DNA of 64,000 nucleotides from Nitratireductor luteus. Lineage in GTDB: Bacteria; Pseudomonadota; Alphaproteobacteria; Rhizobiales; Rhizobiaceae. Positions 1 to 8,650 of the stretch are shown piece after piece. Under the pieces are notes generated by a model. It was not told the origin of the DNA. It was given only the letters and a program-made list of their open reading frames with translations, and ran no database searches. The stretch lies in the NCBI RefSeq assembly GCF_026162365.1, contig NZ_JAOANW010000005.1:124001-188000 (forward strand), in the 5' to 3' direction. The translations under genes were made by a program, and so were the position numbers. Within the stretch, counting starts at the first letter, position 1. Each line of letters starts with the position of its first letter.

Positions 1-924
1 TCCATCGTCAAAGCCGCGGATGCGTTCCTCAACAGGTTGGACGAAGAACAGAGAAAGGCCGCGGTCTACCCCTTCACCGACAACACCCAACGCTCCAACT
101 GGTCCAACTTTCCGGACGGCCCCGTTCAGCGTGGCGGCGTAAGGCGCGGCGATCTCTCCGACGAGCAGAACGCCGCCCTTGACGCCCTTCTCGGCGAGAT
201 CCTGAGCGAGGATGGCGTGCGCAACATCGCCTATCAGCTGGCGGCGGAGGACATGCTGGACAGCGGTATTGGCGGCCCCAATTTCGGCAGCGACTTCTAC
301 TATGCCTCCTTGCTGGGCGAACCTTCGGTATCCGAGCCGTGGATGCTTCAATTCGGCGGCCATCACCTTGCAGTCAACGCCACGGTCTTCGGATCGGAGA
401 TTTCCTTCTCGCCGATGCTGACGGGTGGAGAGCCGCTGAACATCACCTATGAAGGACAAGCCGTCTATGTCACGGAGGCGGAGACCGCGGCCGCGCAAGC
501 CCTTATGGACGCCCTTACGGCCGGCCAGAAGGAAGTGGCCATCATTGGCGACCAGCCGATCAACCTTCTGCTTGGCCCCGGTGAATTCGGCACTGTGCTC
601 GCACCGGAGGGGATCAGGGGCAGCGACCTGAGCGATGAGCAGAAGCGGCTGCTTCTGGACGTCATCGACGCACGGCTCGGTTTCATGAACGACAACGATT
701 TTGCCGCAAAGATGGAGACGGTCCGTAGCGAGATGGACGACACCTATTTTGGCTGGTGGGGACCGGTCGGGACCCTGGGCGCAGCCTATTTCCGCGTCAC
801 GACGCCCTCGCTGGTCATGGAATACGCACCGCAAGACATGGACGGCGACCCCACCGATCACGCGCATAACATGTACCGCGACCCCAAAAACGACTACGGC
901 GTGGCATGGATCGGATCCGATTGA
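1..924 (+). CDS. DUF3500 domain protein, 3' part (5' end outside window)
   Basis: The reading frame is open from base 1, so the gene starts to the left of the window; at least 307 codons are present. The segment reading NWSNFPDG near the start, followed by a helix with the pattern LSDEQ..ALDALL, is typical of the DUF3500 family, whose function is unknown. The same LSDEQ pattern recurs near residue 205, so the domain may hold an internal repeat. No catalytic motif is recognisable. It is translationally coupled to the next gene through a TGATG overlap, so the two products probably act together, likely outside the cytoplasm since the partner has a signal peptide. The family call is made from memory of the pattern, not from a search. 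Confidence 0.8.
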   Translation, partial: SIVKAADAFLNRLDEEQRKAAVYPFTDNTQRSNWSNFPDGPVQRGGVRRGDLSDEQNAALDALLGEILSEDGVRNIAYQLAAEDMLDSGIGGPNFGSDFYYASLLGEPSVSEPWMLQFGGHHLAVNATVFGSEISFSPMLTGGEPLNITYEGQAVYVTEAETAAAQALMDALTAGQKEVAIIGDQPINLLLGPGEFGTVLAPEGIRGSDLSDEQKRLLLDVIDARLGFMNDNDFAAKMETVRSEMDDTYFGWWGPVGTLGAAYFRVTTPSLVMEYAPQDMDGDPTDHAHNMYRDPKNDYGVAWIGSD

Positions 925-1460
925 TGCGCGGAGTTTTCATCGCGGCGCTTGTTGTGCTTCCCGTTGCAGCGGCTGCGCACCCGCACAGCTATACCGACCA
1001 GCAGGTGCAGCTTTCCGTCGGCCTCGAAGTCGCTGACGTGACCCTCGTCGTCGTTCCGTCGGCGGGAGATGGCGCCGCCATATTCTCCCATATCGATCTC
1101 GACGGAGATGGCGCAGTTTCGGACGAGGAAGCGCAGGCCTTTGGCGCCGATGTCCTTGCGACCACGGAACTGACGGTCGACGGGCGGGCATTCGCCTTGA
1201 CGGACGCTGCCGTTGCTGTCCCGAGCGCCGAAGAGGCCGCAGAAGGTATGGGCGCGTTCGTCGTCAAGGCATCGACCCCAATCAGCCTGTCTGAGGCCAA
1301 AGCGCATCGAGTGGATTTCGGCATCAGCTACGGGGCGTTCTCCCACGACTGGTTCGTCCAGCCGTTCTTCCATCCCGACCTGGTCGAGAAGACGTCCTCG
1401 CGCTCGGTGGATCGGACGGAGGCGGACGGCAAGGTTGTCATTCGTTTCAACGGTCCCTGA
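924..1460 (+). CDS. Small exported protein with an EF-hand-like loop
   Basis: This 178-residue protein starts at the ATG that overlaps the stop of the DUF3500 gene (TGATG). That start gives a clean signal peptide, MRGVFIAALVVLPVAAAAHP, with likely cleavage after the alanine run; an in-frame ATG at 906 would bury it. A segment near residue 52 reads DLDGDGAVSDEE, the canonical calcium-binding EF-hand loop pattern. HPHSY directly after the cleavage site could bind a metal. I do not recognise a named family. The coupling suggests a periplasmic or surface partner of the DUF3500 protein. Calcium or metal binding is inferred from the loop alone. Confidence 0.72.
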   Translation: MRGVFIAALVVLPVAAAAHPHSYTDQQVQLSVGLEVADVTLVVVPSAGDGAAIFSHIDLDGDGAVSDEEAQAFGADVLATTELTVDGRAFALTDAAVAVPSAEEAAEGMGAFVVKASTPISLSEAKAHRVDFGISYGAFSHDWFVQPFFHPDLVEKTSSRSVDRTEADGKVVIRFNGP

Positions 1461-2041
1461 ACTTCAGACCGTTGAGCGTGTCGGAATGGCGAGAGCAGCC
1501 AACCCCGTTCCTGAAGCGAGGTTTGCATAGGAAGCGGTCATTGACTCATCGCAGGATGATCGACTGCAACGGGTCGACTAGTGACCTTGGTTGCTTTCGC
1601 TGCATAGGTCAGGGTGGCGCGCGAGGTATCACACAGGAACCGCCAGCGAATGTCGGTATCGGTGGTTGCGAGCCCCCGCAACCACTTTCGTCATAAATCA
1701 CTGAAAATACAAGTATAACAACGGCTTAGCTGTCCCTGTGTCGGGAGGGGCGTCGGCGGCCTGCCGACATGGGCCTAGGCTGAGAGGGTGGCTTGCTGCT
1801 CTTCATGTAGCAAAGTACCAGAGGACCGCAGGCTCCACGATCGACTACACATTCTTCGACAGCGGAAGCGCGAAGGTCTGGGACACTTGAAGATTGGACC
1901 CGGGACACCTGCGACGGAGCGCCCATGGGCTCGAGTGATGGCGGATATTCCATCGGGACGCGTGCGCAAGTCTACGTCGACTACCGCTTCTACATAGGGG
2001 AAATGGCGTGCTCGGCGGCTACTTATGGCTGCATCGCTTCG
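1461..2041. other. Gene-poor stretch
   Basis: About 580 bases lie between the exported protein and the convergent unknown gene. Short open frames occur on both strands, but none has a plausible ribosome site, a family pattern or normal codon use. The only clear structure is the hairpin at 1662-1685. The stretch may hold old mobile-element debris. Confidence 0.5.
1662..1685 (+). repeat. Perfect hairpin resembling a tRNA 3' end
   Basis: Arms GTGGTTGCG (1662-1670) and CGCAACCAC (1677-1685) pair perfectly around the loop AGCCCC. The string CCCCCGCAACCA inside it equals the usual 3' end of an initiator tRNA gene, but no tRNA body precedes it. It could be an attachment-site remnant or a terminator with a weak T tract (TTTCGT follows). 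Confidence 0.4.
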
Positions 2042-2917
2042 CTAGACTTTCGGCTCGTCCGGTCTCCCGGCGTCAGTGGTAGTCTCAGCGACTATCTCCC
2101 ACTCGCCACGAATCCACATCGAGTACAATTCGTACGGATCGTCCAGATTCTGAACCGGGTCGGCGTAAGTCGCCGTCTCGACGTAGGGTATCCCGACCTT
2201 GAGCCGTTTACCGGGAACCTCGCCGAACAGATGGTCGTAGCAGGCGAGTAGCACCGCAATTGAGAGGAGCTTGGACGAGAGCGGGGACACGAAGGCCTTA
2301 CAGCCGCCCAGCGCATTCAGCGCGCGCCGATAGCGGTCCATTGCCTCGAACACCTGCTTGTAGGCTTCGAAAGGGTTGTATTCGCACGCCAGGAGAATGT
2401 TGCGTGGCTCGACCTGGAAGGTGTCGAAGAGCAGTTCGCGGTGCTCGTAGATGATCTCGTCCCCGCGCCGCGGCTCTCGCGAAGGGAATGGCACGACCGG
2501 GCAGATCTCGTCTGGGGTCAGCATCTGGTGAATTCTGTCGAGACGGTAGCGCTGGCTCTCGCCAAGAACAGGAAACCAGACGTGTGGTAGGTCCTTGGTC
2601 GTCTGCGCGGTAAGCTCTCCGGAGAAGCCTCGCACGAACGAGACTTGGTCCCGCAGCGAGCCTTGACCCACTGCGAGGTCGGCGGTGACGCTCTCCGCCG
2701 TGGTGACGTGCAGGTTGACGCACCCGCCGGTCTCCGATGCGAGGTCGAGGCCGCGCAGCAGTACGGCGACGCTCGTCATCGCGACCATCCGGGGCATGGC
2801 GCTGATGTCAACGATGACGTCGTCATACGCGGTCGCGTCGCCCGCCCCGCGGATCTTCTCGTAGGTTTGCCGCGACGCGACGGGCTCATCAAATGCGCCC
2901 CCGAGGCCAATATCCAC
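2042..2917 (-). CDS. Unknown protein, probably 5'-truncated
   Basis: The open frame of 291 codons begins at a GTG that is itself part of an AGGAGGTG string, so this is not a convincing start. The frame continues upstream into the antisense of the truncated oxidoreductase, so the native N-terminus appears to be lost at the junction near 2933. The protein contains VIVDISAMPR near residue 35, a DISxxPR pattern I associate with uncharacterised proteins of possible conflict or phage-defence systems. There is also a well-structured C-terminal half with LACEYNPFEAYKQVF and FVSPLSSKLLSIA. I cannot assign a family or function. No partner genes remain next to it, so it is probably a relic. Confidence 0.5.
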   Translation of the reverse strand: MDIGLGGAFDEPVASRQTYEKIRGAGDATAYDDVIVDISAMPRMVAMTSVAVLLRGLDLASETGGCVNLHVTTAESVTADLAVGQGSLRDQVSFVRGFSGELTAQTTKDLPHVWFPVLGESQRYRLDRIHQMLTPDEICPVVPFPSREPRRGDEIIYEHRELLFDTFQVEPRNILLACEYNPFEAYKQVFEAMDRYRRALNALGGCKAFVSPLSSKLLSIAVLLACYDHLFGEVPGKRLKVGIPYVETATYADPVQNLDDPYELYSMWIRGEWEIVAETTTDAGRPDEPKV

Positions 2918-2922
2918 CTCCT

Positions 2923-3411
2923 TTATACGCTCCGGCCGACACTGCTTGACGCAGCGGTGATGACAACGAAGTCCTCCTTGCGGAGTTCGGCAATGTCGAT
3001 CAGCGCTCCATACGCGGTGAGATATTGCATCCAGACGGCCGCCGCCGCTTCCCAGCTGAGCGATTGCGGGTGCTTGACAACGAGCTCAGCGGGAAACGTG
3101 GCAAACTCCCTATAGGCCGGCCAGCGCACCATCGATTTCGGCGGTATCACGCTAACGGCATCGCCCGGCGCGAAGCCATCGACACCTTCACCAATCCTTT
3201 CAACGGTGCCCGCCGCCTCAAGGCCAAGCCCAGAAGGCAATGTCGGGGTCTCGATGTACGAGCCCGAACGCAACAAGGCCTCGGCCCGGTTAAGGCCCAA
3301 TGCCCTGACACGGATTTGAACTTCACCCCGACCTGCCCCCGCAACATCGACGTCCTCGATGCGCAGCACCTCGGGACCACCATGCTCGTGAAAGCGAACG
3401 ACACGCGCCAT
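2923..3411 (-). pseudogene. Truncated quinone oxidoreductase (MDR superfamily)
   Basis: The start ATG at 3411 opens a normal medium-chain dehydrogenase/quinone oxidoreductase: MARVVRFHEHGGPEVL, then the GroES-like fold with LGLNRAEALLRSG and GLEAAGTVERIG. The frame stops after 162 residues. It breaks off just after ITAASSSVG, the beginning of the Rossmann nucleotide-binding motif, and continues with three foreign codons to a TAA. Family members are about 330 residues long, so the cofactor domain is missing. It is divergent from the LysR gene at 3516, a common regulator-target arrangement. The break near 2933 coincides with the broken 5' end of the neighbouring unknown gene, so a deletion or insertion joined the two. 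Confidence 0.85.
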
Positions 3412-3515
3412 CAGCGACAACTCCAAAACAGTTGAACTGAATGATCTATGCCTGCAGCCATCTGGCGGATAAATAGCTGTATAGGCAGGGTAGAAGAAAC
3501 CGGGAGTTCTCAATA

Positions 3516-4412
3516 ATGGATCGCCTTACGAGCATGGCCGTGTTCGTCAAAGCCGTCGATTTGGGCTCGTTCGCGGCCGCCGCGGCCGCGCTTGATCTGT
3601 CCGGACCGATGGTCGGCAAGCATGTCCGGTATCTCGAAGAGCGTCTGGGTGTGCGCCTGATCAACCGGACCACACGCCGCCAAAGCATGACCGACTTCGG
3701 GCGTGCCTACTACGAACGCTGCCGGGTGGTGCTCGCGGAAGCCGAGGCTGCCGACGCGCTCGTGGCCGATCAGCTTTCCCGGCCGCGCGGAAGGCTGCGT
3801 GTCACCATGCCCGCATTGTTGGGCAAGCGCTGCGTTGCTCCGATCCTGTTGGAGCTCGCGCGGCGTTATCCCGAGTTGGAACTCGATCTGTCGTTCAGCG
3901 ATCGCATCGTGGACATTGCGGAGGACGGCTACGATCTCGCCATTCGAACCGGTGACCTGGAGGACAAGACCGGTGTGATGGCGCGCCGCATCGCGCGCCA
4001 CCGCATGATCGTCTGTGCGTCGCCATCCCATATCGAGAAACACGGTCTGCCACGGCAGATAGAGGATCTGGTCAGCCATCCCGCCATCATCTACAGCCGG
4101 CCCGGTTGGGTTCATTCGTGGCTGTTTCCCGGTGACAGCCAGCCGATAGAGATCGCGCCGATCAACCGTTTGCGTCTCGATGACCTCGACGCGATCGCGG
4201 ACGCGGCAACCGCTGGCATGGGGCTCGCCTGGCTCCCATCCTGGCTGGTCCGCGAGCGCATTCAGGCGGGCTCGCTTGTCCCGCTATTGTCGGATCGTCC
4301 GGGACATTTTTTCGACAACTATGCGCTGTGGCCGCGGACACCGTACTTGCCGCTGAAGATCCGCCTTGCTGTCGATGCGTTGGCGGCCGCGTTGCCCAAA
4401 TACATGACATGA
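3516..4412 (+). CDS. LysR-family transcriptional regulator
   Basis: This 298-residue protein has the LysR winged helix-turn-helix at residues about 1-60 (MDRLTSMAVFVKAVDLGSFA, then ALDLSGPMVGKHVRYLEERL) and a co-inducer domain to the C-terminus. It belongs to the subgroup with RPRGRLRVTMPALLG at the hinge and the FSDRIVDIAEDGYDLAIRTG segment, typical of AaeR/DsdC-like LysR proteins that neighbour oxidoreductases. The divergent partner is the truncated quinone oxidoreductase, so its original target is dead. The 104-base intergenic gap would hold both promoters. The gene itself looks intact. Confidence 0.93.
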   Translation: MDRLTSMAVFVKAVDLGSFAAAAAALDLSGPMVGKHVRYLEERLGVRLINRTTRRQSMTDFGRAYYERCRVVLAEAEAADALVADQLSRPRGRLRVTMPALLGKRCVAPILLELARRYPELELDLSFSDRIVDIAEDGYDLAIRTGDLEDKTGVMARRIARHRMIVCASPSHIEKHGLPRQIEDLVSHPAIIYSRPGWVHSWLFPGDSQPIEIAPINRLRLDDLDAIADAATAGMGLAWLPSWLVRERIQAGSLVPLLSDRPGHFFDNYALWPRTPYLPLKIRLAVDALAAALPKYMT

Positions 4413-5332
4413 AAGCCAATGGCGCGATTGCCCGGCGCGTTTCATGACCGCATTGTTGGTCTCTTTTTGTCGCCGGCAACCTTCATATTGTCGCTTCCAT
4501 GCATAGGCGAGGGGCCGGGAATGATCGCGGTGGCTTCGATCACGGCTCGGATCGAACGCGTCGATTTGCGCACCGTATCCAAGAATGCGGGCGCTGGTGT
4601 TCTCCATGAGATGTCAGCACGCAATTGTTCCGTACGCTGCGTTTTCCTGCCCAATTGGAACGTCCGATAGCGGAAGGCGCGCCGCGCTGCAGTCGACAAT
4701 GGCGTACAAGCAGCGCTGCTTATTCTTGTCCGCGGATCTTCCATGAAGCGCAATCAGATCGTGAAGATCCGCCGCTCGTTGCACGTTCATTTCCGTCACG
4801 CGGCGTAGCCAGTGAGCCATGTTTCGGCTGGCGTTTTGTTGTGAGTGGCCTCCTGCGATTCAGCTGCGGGAGGCAATTTCTGCCGGTTTCCCAGACAGAT
4901 TCGAGCATCTTTCGCGATCGGGAAGGAAGGCGTCCAGGCGCGTGAAGTGCATTTCGGCCACCGCCTGCGTGGCGTATGCCGTGGTTGCAGAAATGTCCTG
5001 TGAGAAGCATTTTCGGGAGGTGGGGCGGCATGGGGCGGCGGCTTGGGAAGCGGGGATCGCGCGGTAGCAAGATAAAGCGAACCGGGGTTCGCACTCCCGC
5101 TGGTCGTTAAGTCATTGTCTGCACATTGTTTTTTGTGCCTCCGGATGACACCATGCTGACACCATCAGGAGGCAGGTTGGTGTCGACAAGCCGGATTGCG
5201 TCGTGGTTTCAATGGCTTGATATGGTGTTGTTTGAGAGGCTGAATCCAGGCAGCTACGCCCTCCTTACGTTTATGTCCGCCCACCTGCGACTGCCGTGAT
5301 TTGGGCTCTTGAACACCCGGAATCGTCGGCCC
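4413..5332. other. Gene-poor stretch with possible oriT or control repeats near its right end
   Basis: About 920 bases lie between the LysR gene and the relaxase. Several short open frames on both strands overlap one another but show no family pattern and no consistent ribosome site, so I call none. The right part, before the relaxase, contains the GACACCA repeats described separately. The mobilizable element may begin within this stretch. Confidence 0.5.
5147..5184. repeat. GACACCAT direct repeat with inverted TGGTGTC copy
   Basis: GACACCAT occurs at 5147-5154 and 5158-5165, and the inverted half TGGTGTC at 5178-5184. The group lies about 150 bases upstream of the relaxase start. Such direct and inverted repeats occur at relaxase-binding sites (oriT) and at autoregulated mobilization promoters. 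Either role is an inference. Confidence 0.4.
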
Positions 5333-7453
5333 ATGTCAGCTCTCATGGCAGACGATTTCGATGACATCTTCCGCATCAGGCCGGGACGACCGCGCAGCCG
5401 GGGCGGCAGCGGCAAATTGGGCGGAACCTCGTTCCGCCGCCAGGTGGAAATGGCGGTGCGCAAGGCGGGCGGCGATCCGCGCCGCATCGGGCGGTCGGCC
5501 GGAAGGGGAAGCGGCCGGTTCAACGCCCGCGGCCGCGGCGCCAAACTGGCGGCATCGTTGCCCAGGGAGAATGCCGGTTGGAAGCGCTACGAAGGCGGGA
5601 TGCGCTTTCGCTCGCGCCGCGTCGTGGTGAAGACCCGTGTCGTGAAGCTGAATGCAGGCCGTGGCGGACGTAGTGGCCGCAGCTTCGTCACCAGCGCCAA
5701 GGCAGTCGATGCGCATCTGCGTTATCTCGAACGCGACGGCGTGACGAGGGACGGCGAGAAGGGCCGCGTCTATTCCGCTTATCAAGACGAGGCCGACGGC
5801 AAGGCCTTCGTCGAACGCGGGCGGGAGGACCGGCATCAGTTCCGCTTCATCGTGGCGCCGGAAGACGCCGCCGAGCTCCATGACCTGCGCGGCTTCACCC
5901 GTGACCTGATGCGGCAAATGGAAGACGACCTCGACACGCGGCTCGACTGGGTGGCGATCGACCATCACAACACCGGCCACCCGCATACCCACATCCTGGT
6001 GCGCGGCGTCACCGATGACGGCAAGATCCTCAACATTGCCGGCGACTACATCGCCCATGGCATTCGCCACCGGGCATCGGAACGCTTGACGCTGGAACTC
6101 GGACCGCAGAGCGAGTTGGAGGTTGCCGAAAAGCTCGCCAGGGAAGTCGACGCCGACCGGCTGACCCGGCTCGACCGGATGCTGATCGCCGAGCAACGGG
6201 ACCACGACCTGATCGATCTCAATCCCAATGCCAGCGACAGCTTCACCATCCGCGCCAACCGCTATCTTCTGATCGACCGGGTGCGCAAGCTGGAGCGCAT
6301 GGGACTGGCCGAAGAAATCGACACCGGGCAATGGTCGCTGTCCGACAGAGCTGAGCGGACGCTGAAAGACCTCGGCATGCGCAACGACATCATCAAGACC
6401 ATGCACCGGGCGCTGACGGCGCATGACCTCGCCGAAGAGCGATCCCCCGGCAGCTTTGAGATGCACGGGCAGACCATCAAGGAGCCGATCATCGGCCGTG
6501 TGCTGGCCAAGGGGCTGGCCGGTGACGAGATGAGCGACCGGCTGCATGTCGTCGTCGACGGGATCGACGGTCGCATCCATTATGTGGAGACGGCGGACGC
6601 GGCAAAGCTCAACGACATCGGCAAAGGCCACATCGTCGCCTTGGAGCCGGTCCAGGCCAAGACCGAGCCGAGGCCCGCCGACATCAACATCCGCGATGCC
6701 GCGGACGACAACGGCCTCTATCGGCCAAGCCGCCACCGGGAACTGGCGCGCGCAAAGATCGAGCGCATGGGCGGCGATCCCGACGCCTTCATCCGATCTC
6801 ATGTCCGTCGCCTCGAAGCCCTGCGCCGGGCCGGTTATGTCGAGCGCATCGACGACGATCACTGGAGGGTTCCGCCCGACCTTCCCGAGCGCGGCATCGG
6901 CTATGACGCGCGCAGCAGGGGCAAGGACGTCACCATCCGCACGCTTTCCGCCGTCGATCTCGAAGCGCAGATCGGCAGCGACGGCGCCACCTGGCTCGAC
7001 CGCGAGCTTGCCTCAGCCGACAAGACCAGGCTTGCGCCCAGGGGCTTTGGCCGCGAGGTTACCCAAGCGCTCGACAAACGCGCCTTCAGACTGGTCGAGA
7101 TGGGCCTTGCCACGCACGATGCCGAGAGCCGTACCATCACCTTCCCGCGCGGCATGCGCCGCACGCTGGAACGGCAAGAGATTGCCCGTGTCGGCCGCGA
7201 AATGGCCAAGTCCAGAGAGCGAATGTTCACGACGATGGACATCGGCGACGAAGCACGCGGCAAGCTCGTCGGCGCCGCCAATCTCGTCAGCGGCCGCTAC
7301 GCCATGCTCGACGACGGGCACCAGCTCCATCTCGTGCCCTGGGAGCCGATGCTGGAAAAGCGGATCGGCCAGACGATCAGCGCTCATATCCGAACCACCG
7401 GCGGCATCGAATGGAGCTTCGGGCGGCAGCGCGGGATCGGCATCGATATGTAG
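5333..7453 (+). CDS. Relaxase/mobilization nuclease, DUF3363 type
   Basis: This 706-residue protein would nick the transfer origin and lead single-stranded DNA into a conjugation channel. A very basic N-terminal region of about 110 residues is followed by the relaxase core, with the metal-binding histidines in DHHNTGHPHTHILVRG near residues 210-222 (HxHxH pattern). The C-terminal DUF3363 region runs to the end (IEWSFGRQRGIG). Two in-frame ATGs (5333, 5345) and an upstream TTG (5309) are possible starts; I chose 5333. No type IV secretion or coupling-protein genes lie nearby, so the element would depend on another element for transfer. The GACACCA repeats upstream may be its oriT or operator. 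Confidence 0.9.
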   Translation: MSALMADDFDDIFRIRPGRPRSRGGSGKLGGTSFRRQVEMAVRKAGGDPRRIGRSAGRGSGRFNARGRGAKLAASLPRENAGWKRYEGGMRFRSRRVVVKTRVVKLNAGRGGRSGRSFVTSAKAVDAHLRYLERDGVTRDGEKGRVYSAYQDEADGKAFVERGREDRHQFRFIVAPEDAAELHDLRGFTRDLMRQMEDDLDTRLDWVAIDHHNTGHPHTHILVRGVTDDGKILNIAGDYIAHGIRHRASERLTLELGPQSELEVAEKLAREVDADRLTRLDRMLIAEQRDHDLIDLNPNASDSFTIRANRYLLIDRVRKLERMGLAEEIDTGQWSLSDRAERTLKDLGMRNDIIKTMHRALTAHDLAEERSPGSFEMHGQTIKEPIIGRVLAKGLAGDEMSDRLHVVVDGIDGRIHYVETADAAKLNDIGKGHIVALEPVQAKTEPRPADINIRDAADDNGLYRPSRHRELARAKIERMGGDPDAFIRSHVRRLEALRRAGYVERIDDDHWRVPPDLPERGIGYDARSRGKDVTIRTLSAVDLEAQIGSDGATWLDRELASADKTRLAPRGFGREVTQALDKRAFRLVEMGLATHDAESRTITFPRGMRRTLERQEIARVGREMAKSRERMFTTMDIGDEARGKLVGAANLVSGRYAMLDDGHQLHLVPWEPMLEKRIGQTISAHIRTTGGIEWSFGRQRGIGIDM

Positions 7454-7546
7454 CGACCTCGCATTTATCATAGCCGCCGGATCGGGGAACCACTGGCCTC
7501 GAACTGGAAGGTTGTGGCCGACAGCCTCGGGAAAGCCGCCTAAGCC

Positions 7547-7987
7547 TCAGCCGCTGCCCGTCGGCATCACCATCGTCTCGGCGTCGCTCGTATCCGTATG
7601 TACCGCCTCGCGGATCAGCCGCTCGGTCGTCGCCTCGAAGTGGAGCCACAGGTCCGAGTGCAGTTCGGAAAACTGCCGCCAGACCACCGTGTCGAAAAAT
7701 CGCCGCGGCGCGCGCACCATGACCGTTGTGTGCCGCTGCCGCGGATAGCGATAGGGCCGGATGCCATAGCGCCGGCACAAGGCCACAAAGAGCCGAATCG
7801 CCCATGGATCGGGCATCGAGAATTGCATCTCCACCGCCGGATCCTGACGGCTGATCTCCGCCAGCCTGGCCTTCAGCCGTTCGCTCGCGGCCCCGGCCGC
7901 CTCCCGCTCTCCGGTTGTCCCTGCGCCGAGATAGAGCGCCTCCACCTTGCGCAGCTTCTCGCGCAACTGTTCTTCGATGCCAATCAT
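7547..7987 (-). CDS. Small mobile-element protein, DUF2786-like N-terminus
   Basis: The 146-residue protein begins LREKLRKVEALYLGAGTTGE, then EAAGAASERLKARL. This resembles the short helical DUF2786 domain found in plasmid and phage proteins of unknown role. The remainder contains WAIRLFVALCRRYGIRPYRYPRQR and an acidic C-terminus. It is convergent with the relaxase gene, with 93 bases between the ends, and on the same strand as the Hachiman operon further upstream. Function unknown. The family assignment is tentative. Confidence 0.5.
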   Translation of the reverse strand: MIGIEEQLREKLRKVEALYLGAGTTGEREAAGAASERLKARLAEISRQDPAVEMQFSMPDPWAIRLFVALCRRYGIRPYRYPRQRHTTVMVRAPRRFFDTVVWRQFSELHSDLWLHFEATTERLIREAVHTDTSDAETMVMPTGSG

Positions 7988-8139
7988 CTATCGCCGACTG
8001 CCGTTGCCCCTCGTATGCAATGGCAACATTCCTGGTCGCAGCCGTCAACGCGGCTAAACCCCATTCCACAAAACATATCCACCCAGGCGGGCAACTCGGC
8101 TGTAGCAATCCATCGCTGGCAACCGGCCTGCATTCCTCG

Positions 8140-8280
8140 TCACCAAACATGCAGGTTGCGGCCCAATGGGGGCCGGAACCGGACCGGCAAGTTTCGGATC
8201 GGCCGCACGATGACCTGCCGCCGCCGCTCGGCCTGGATCATTGCCGTTAGCGGGTCTGACTCAAGGTCGTCATCAGCCAT
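8140..8280 (-). CDS. Possible 46-residue protein
   Basis: The frame encodes 46 residues beginning MADDDLESDPLTAMIQAE and ending LGRNLHVW. An AGGGGTGA string lies about five bases upstream of the ATG, a good ribosome site. The acidic start and basic, proline-rich end resemble small accessory proteins of mobilizable elements. No family is recognised. It lies between the DUF3223 gene and the DUF2786-like gene on the same strand, so it could be part of one transcript. Confidence 0.4.
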   Translation of the reverse strand: MADDDLESDPLTAMIQAERRRQVIVRPIRNLPVRFRPPLGRNLHVW

Positions 8281-8338
8281 ATTTCACCCCTAGCCGGCAC
8301 AGTTGCATCCGGCGATTGATTGTCGCCCCAAGAAGCCC

Positions 8339-8632
8339 TTACCCGGTGATGCAGGCCTTGTATGAGAATTTCTCGGTCGTGCCGTCGGGCCGATTGATCC
8401 AGAAACATTTGGTGCCGAAATCGGCGCTGCGAACGCTGAAATGTGTGATGCCACAGCCGACCTTGGCCTCCGCGTCAGGGTGCAGCGCGAGCGTGTCTCT
8501 CAAGACCTGTTCGTCGGCGGCGCTCACCTTGTCGCTGACATCATAGCGGTGGAGCATGGCCTGGAGAAATGCGGAGGCATCGCCTTTCTTTACGAAGTGC
8601 AGAGACCCGATGGTGAGTGGCTTGGCCGGCAT
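8339..8632 (-). CDS. DUF3223 (DCL-like) domain protein
   Basis: This 97-residue protein contains the DUF3223 pattern: HFVKKGDASAFLQAML, VSAADEQVLRDTL, LHPDAEAKVGCGITHFSV and FWINRPDGTTEKFSYKACI. The family is related to the plant DCL domain. In bacteria it occurs alone or beside nuclease and restriction genes, probably as a nucleic-acid-binding or processing module. It starts 18 bases downstream of the hamB stop on the same strand, so it is very likely co-transcribed with the Hachiman genes. Its role there is unknown. Confidence 0.82.
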   Translation of the reverse strand: MPAKPLTIGSLHFVKKGDASAFLQAMLHRYDVSDKVSAADEQVLRDTLALHPDAEAKVGCGITHFSVRSADFGTKCFWINRPDGTTEKFSYKACITG

Positions 8633-8650
8633 CTCAATCTCCTCGATAGT

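Noticed and set aside
1650-1690. Possible tRNA gene
   Set aside because: Only the last dozen bases resemble a tRNA; there is no anticodon arm or acceptor partner upstream.
4419-5094. Several overlapping short frames on both strands after the LysR gene, looked at as transposase remnants
   Set aside because: No DDE or other transposase motif, no terminal inverted repeats and no consistent frame could be seen.
5336-6862. 508-codon open frame on the minus strand opposite the relaxase
   Set aside because: It is an antisense shadow produced by high GC content. The plus strand encodes a complete relaxase with its histidine motif, and the antisense product has no family pattern.
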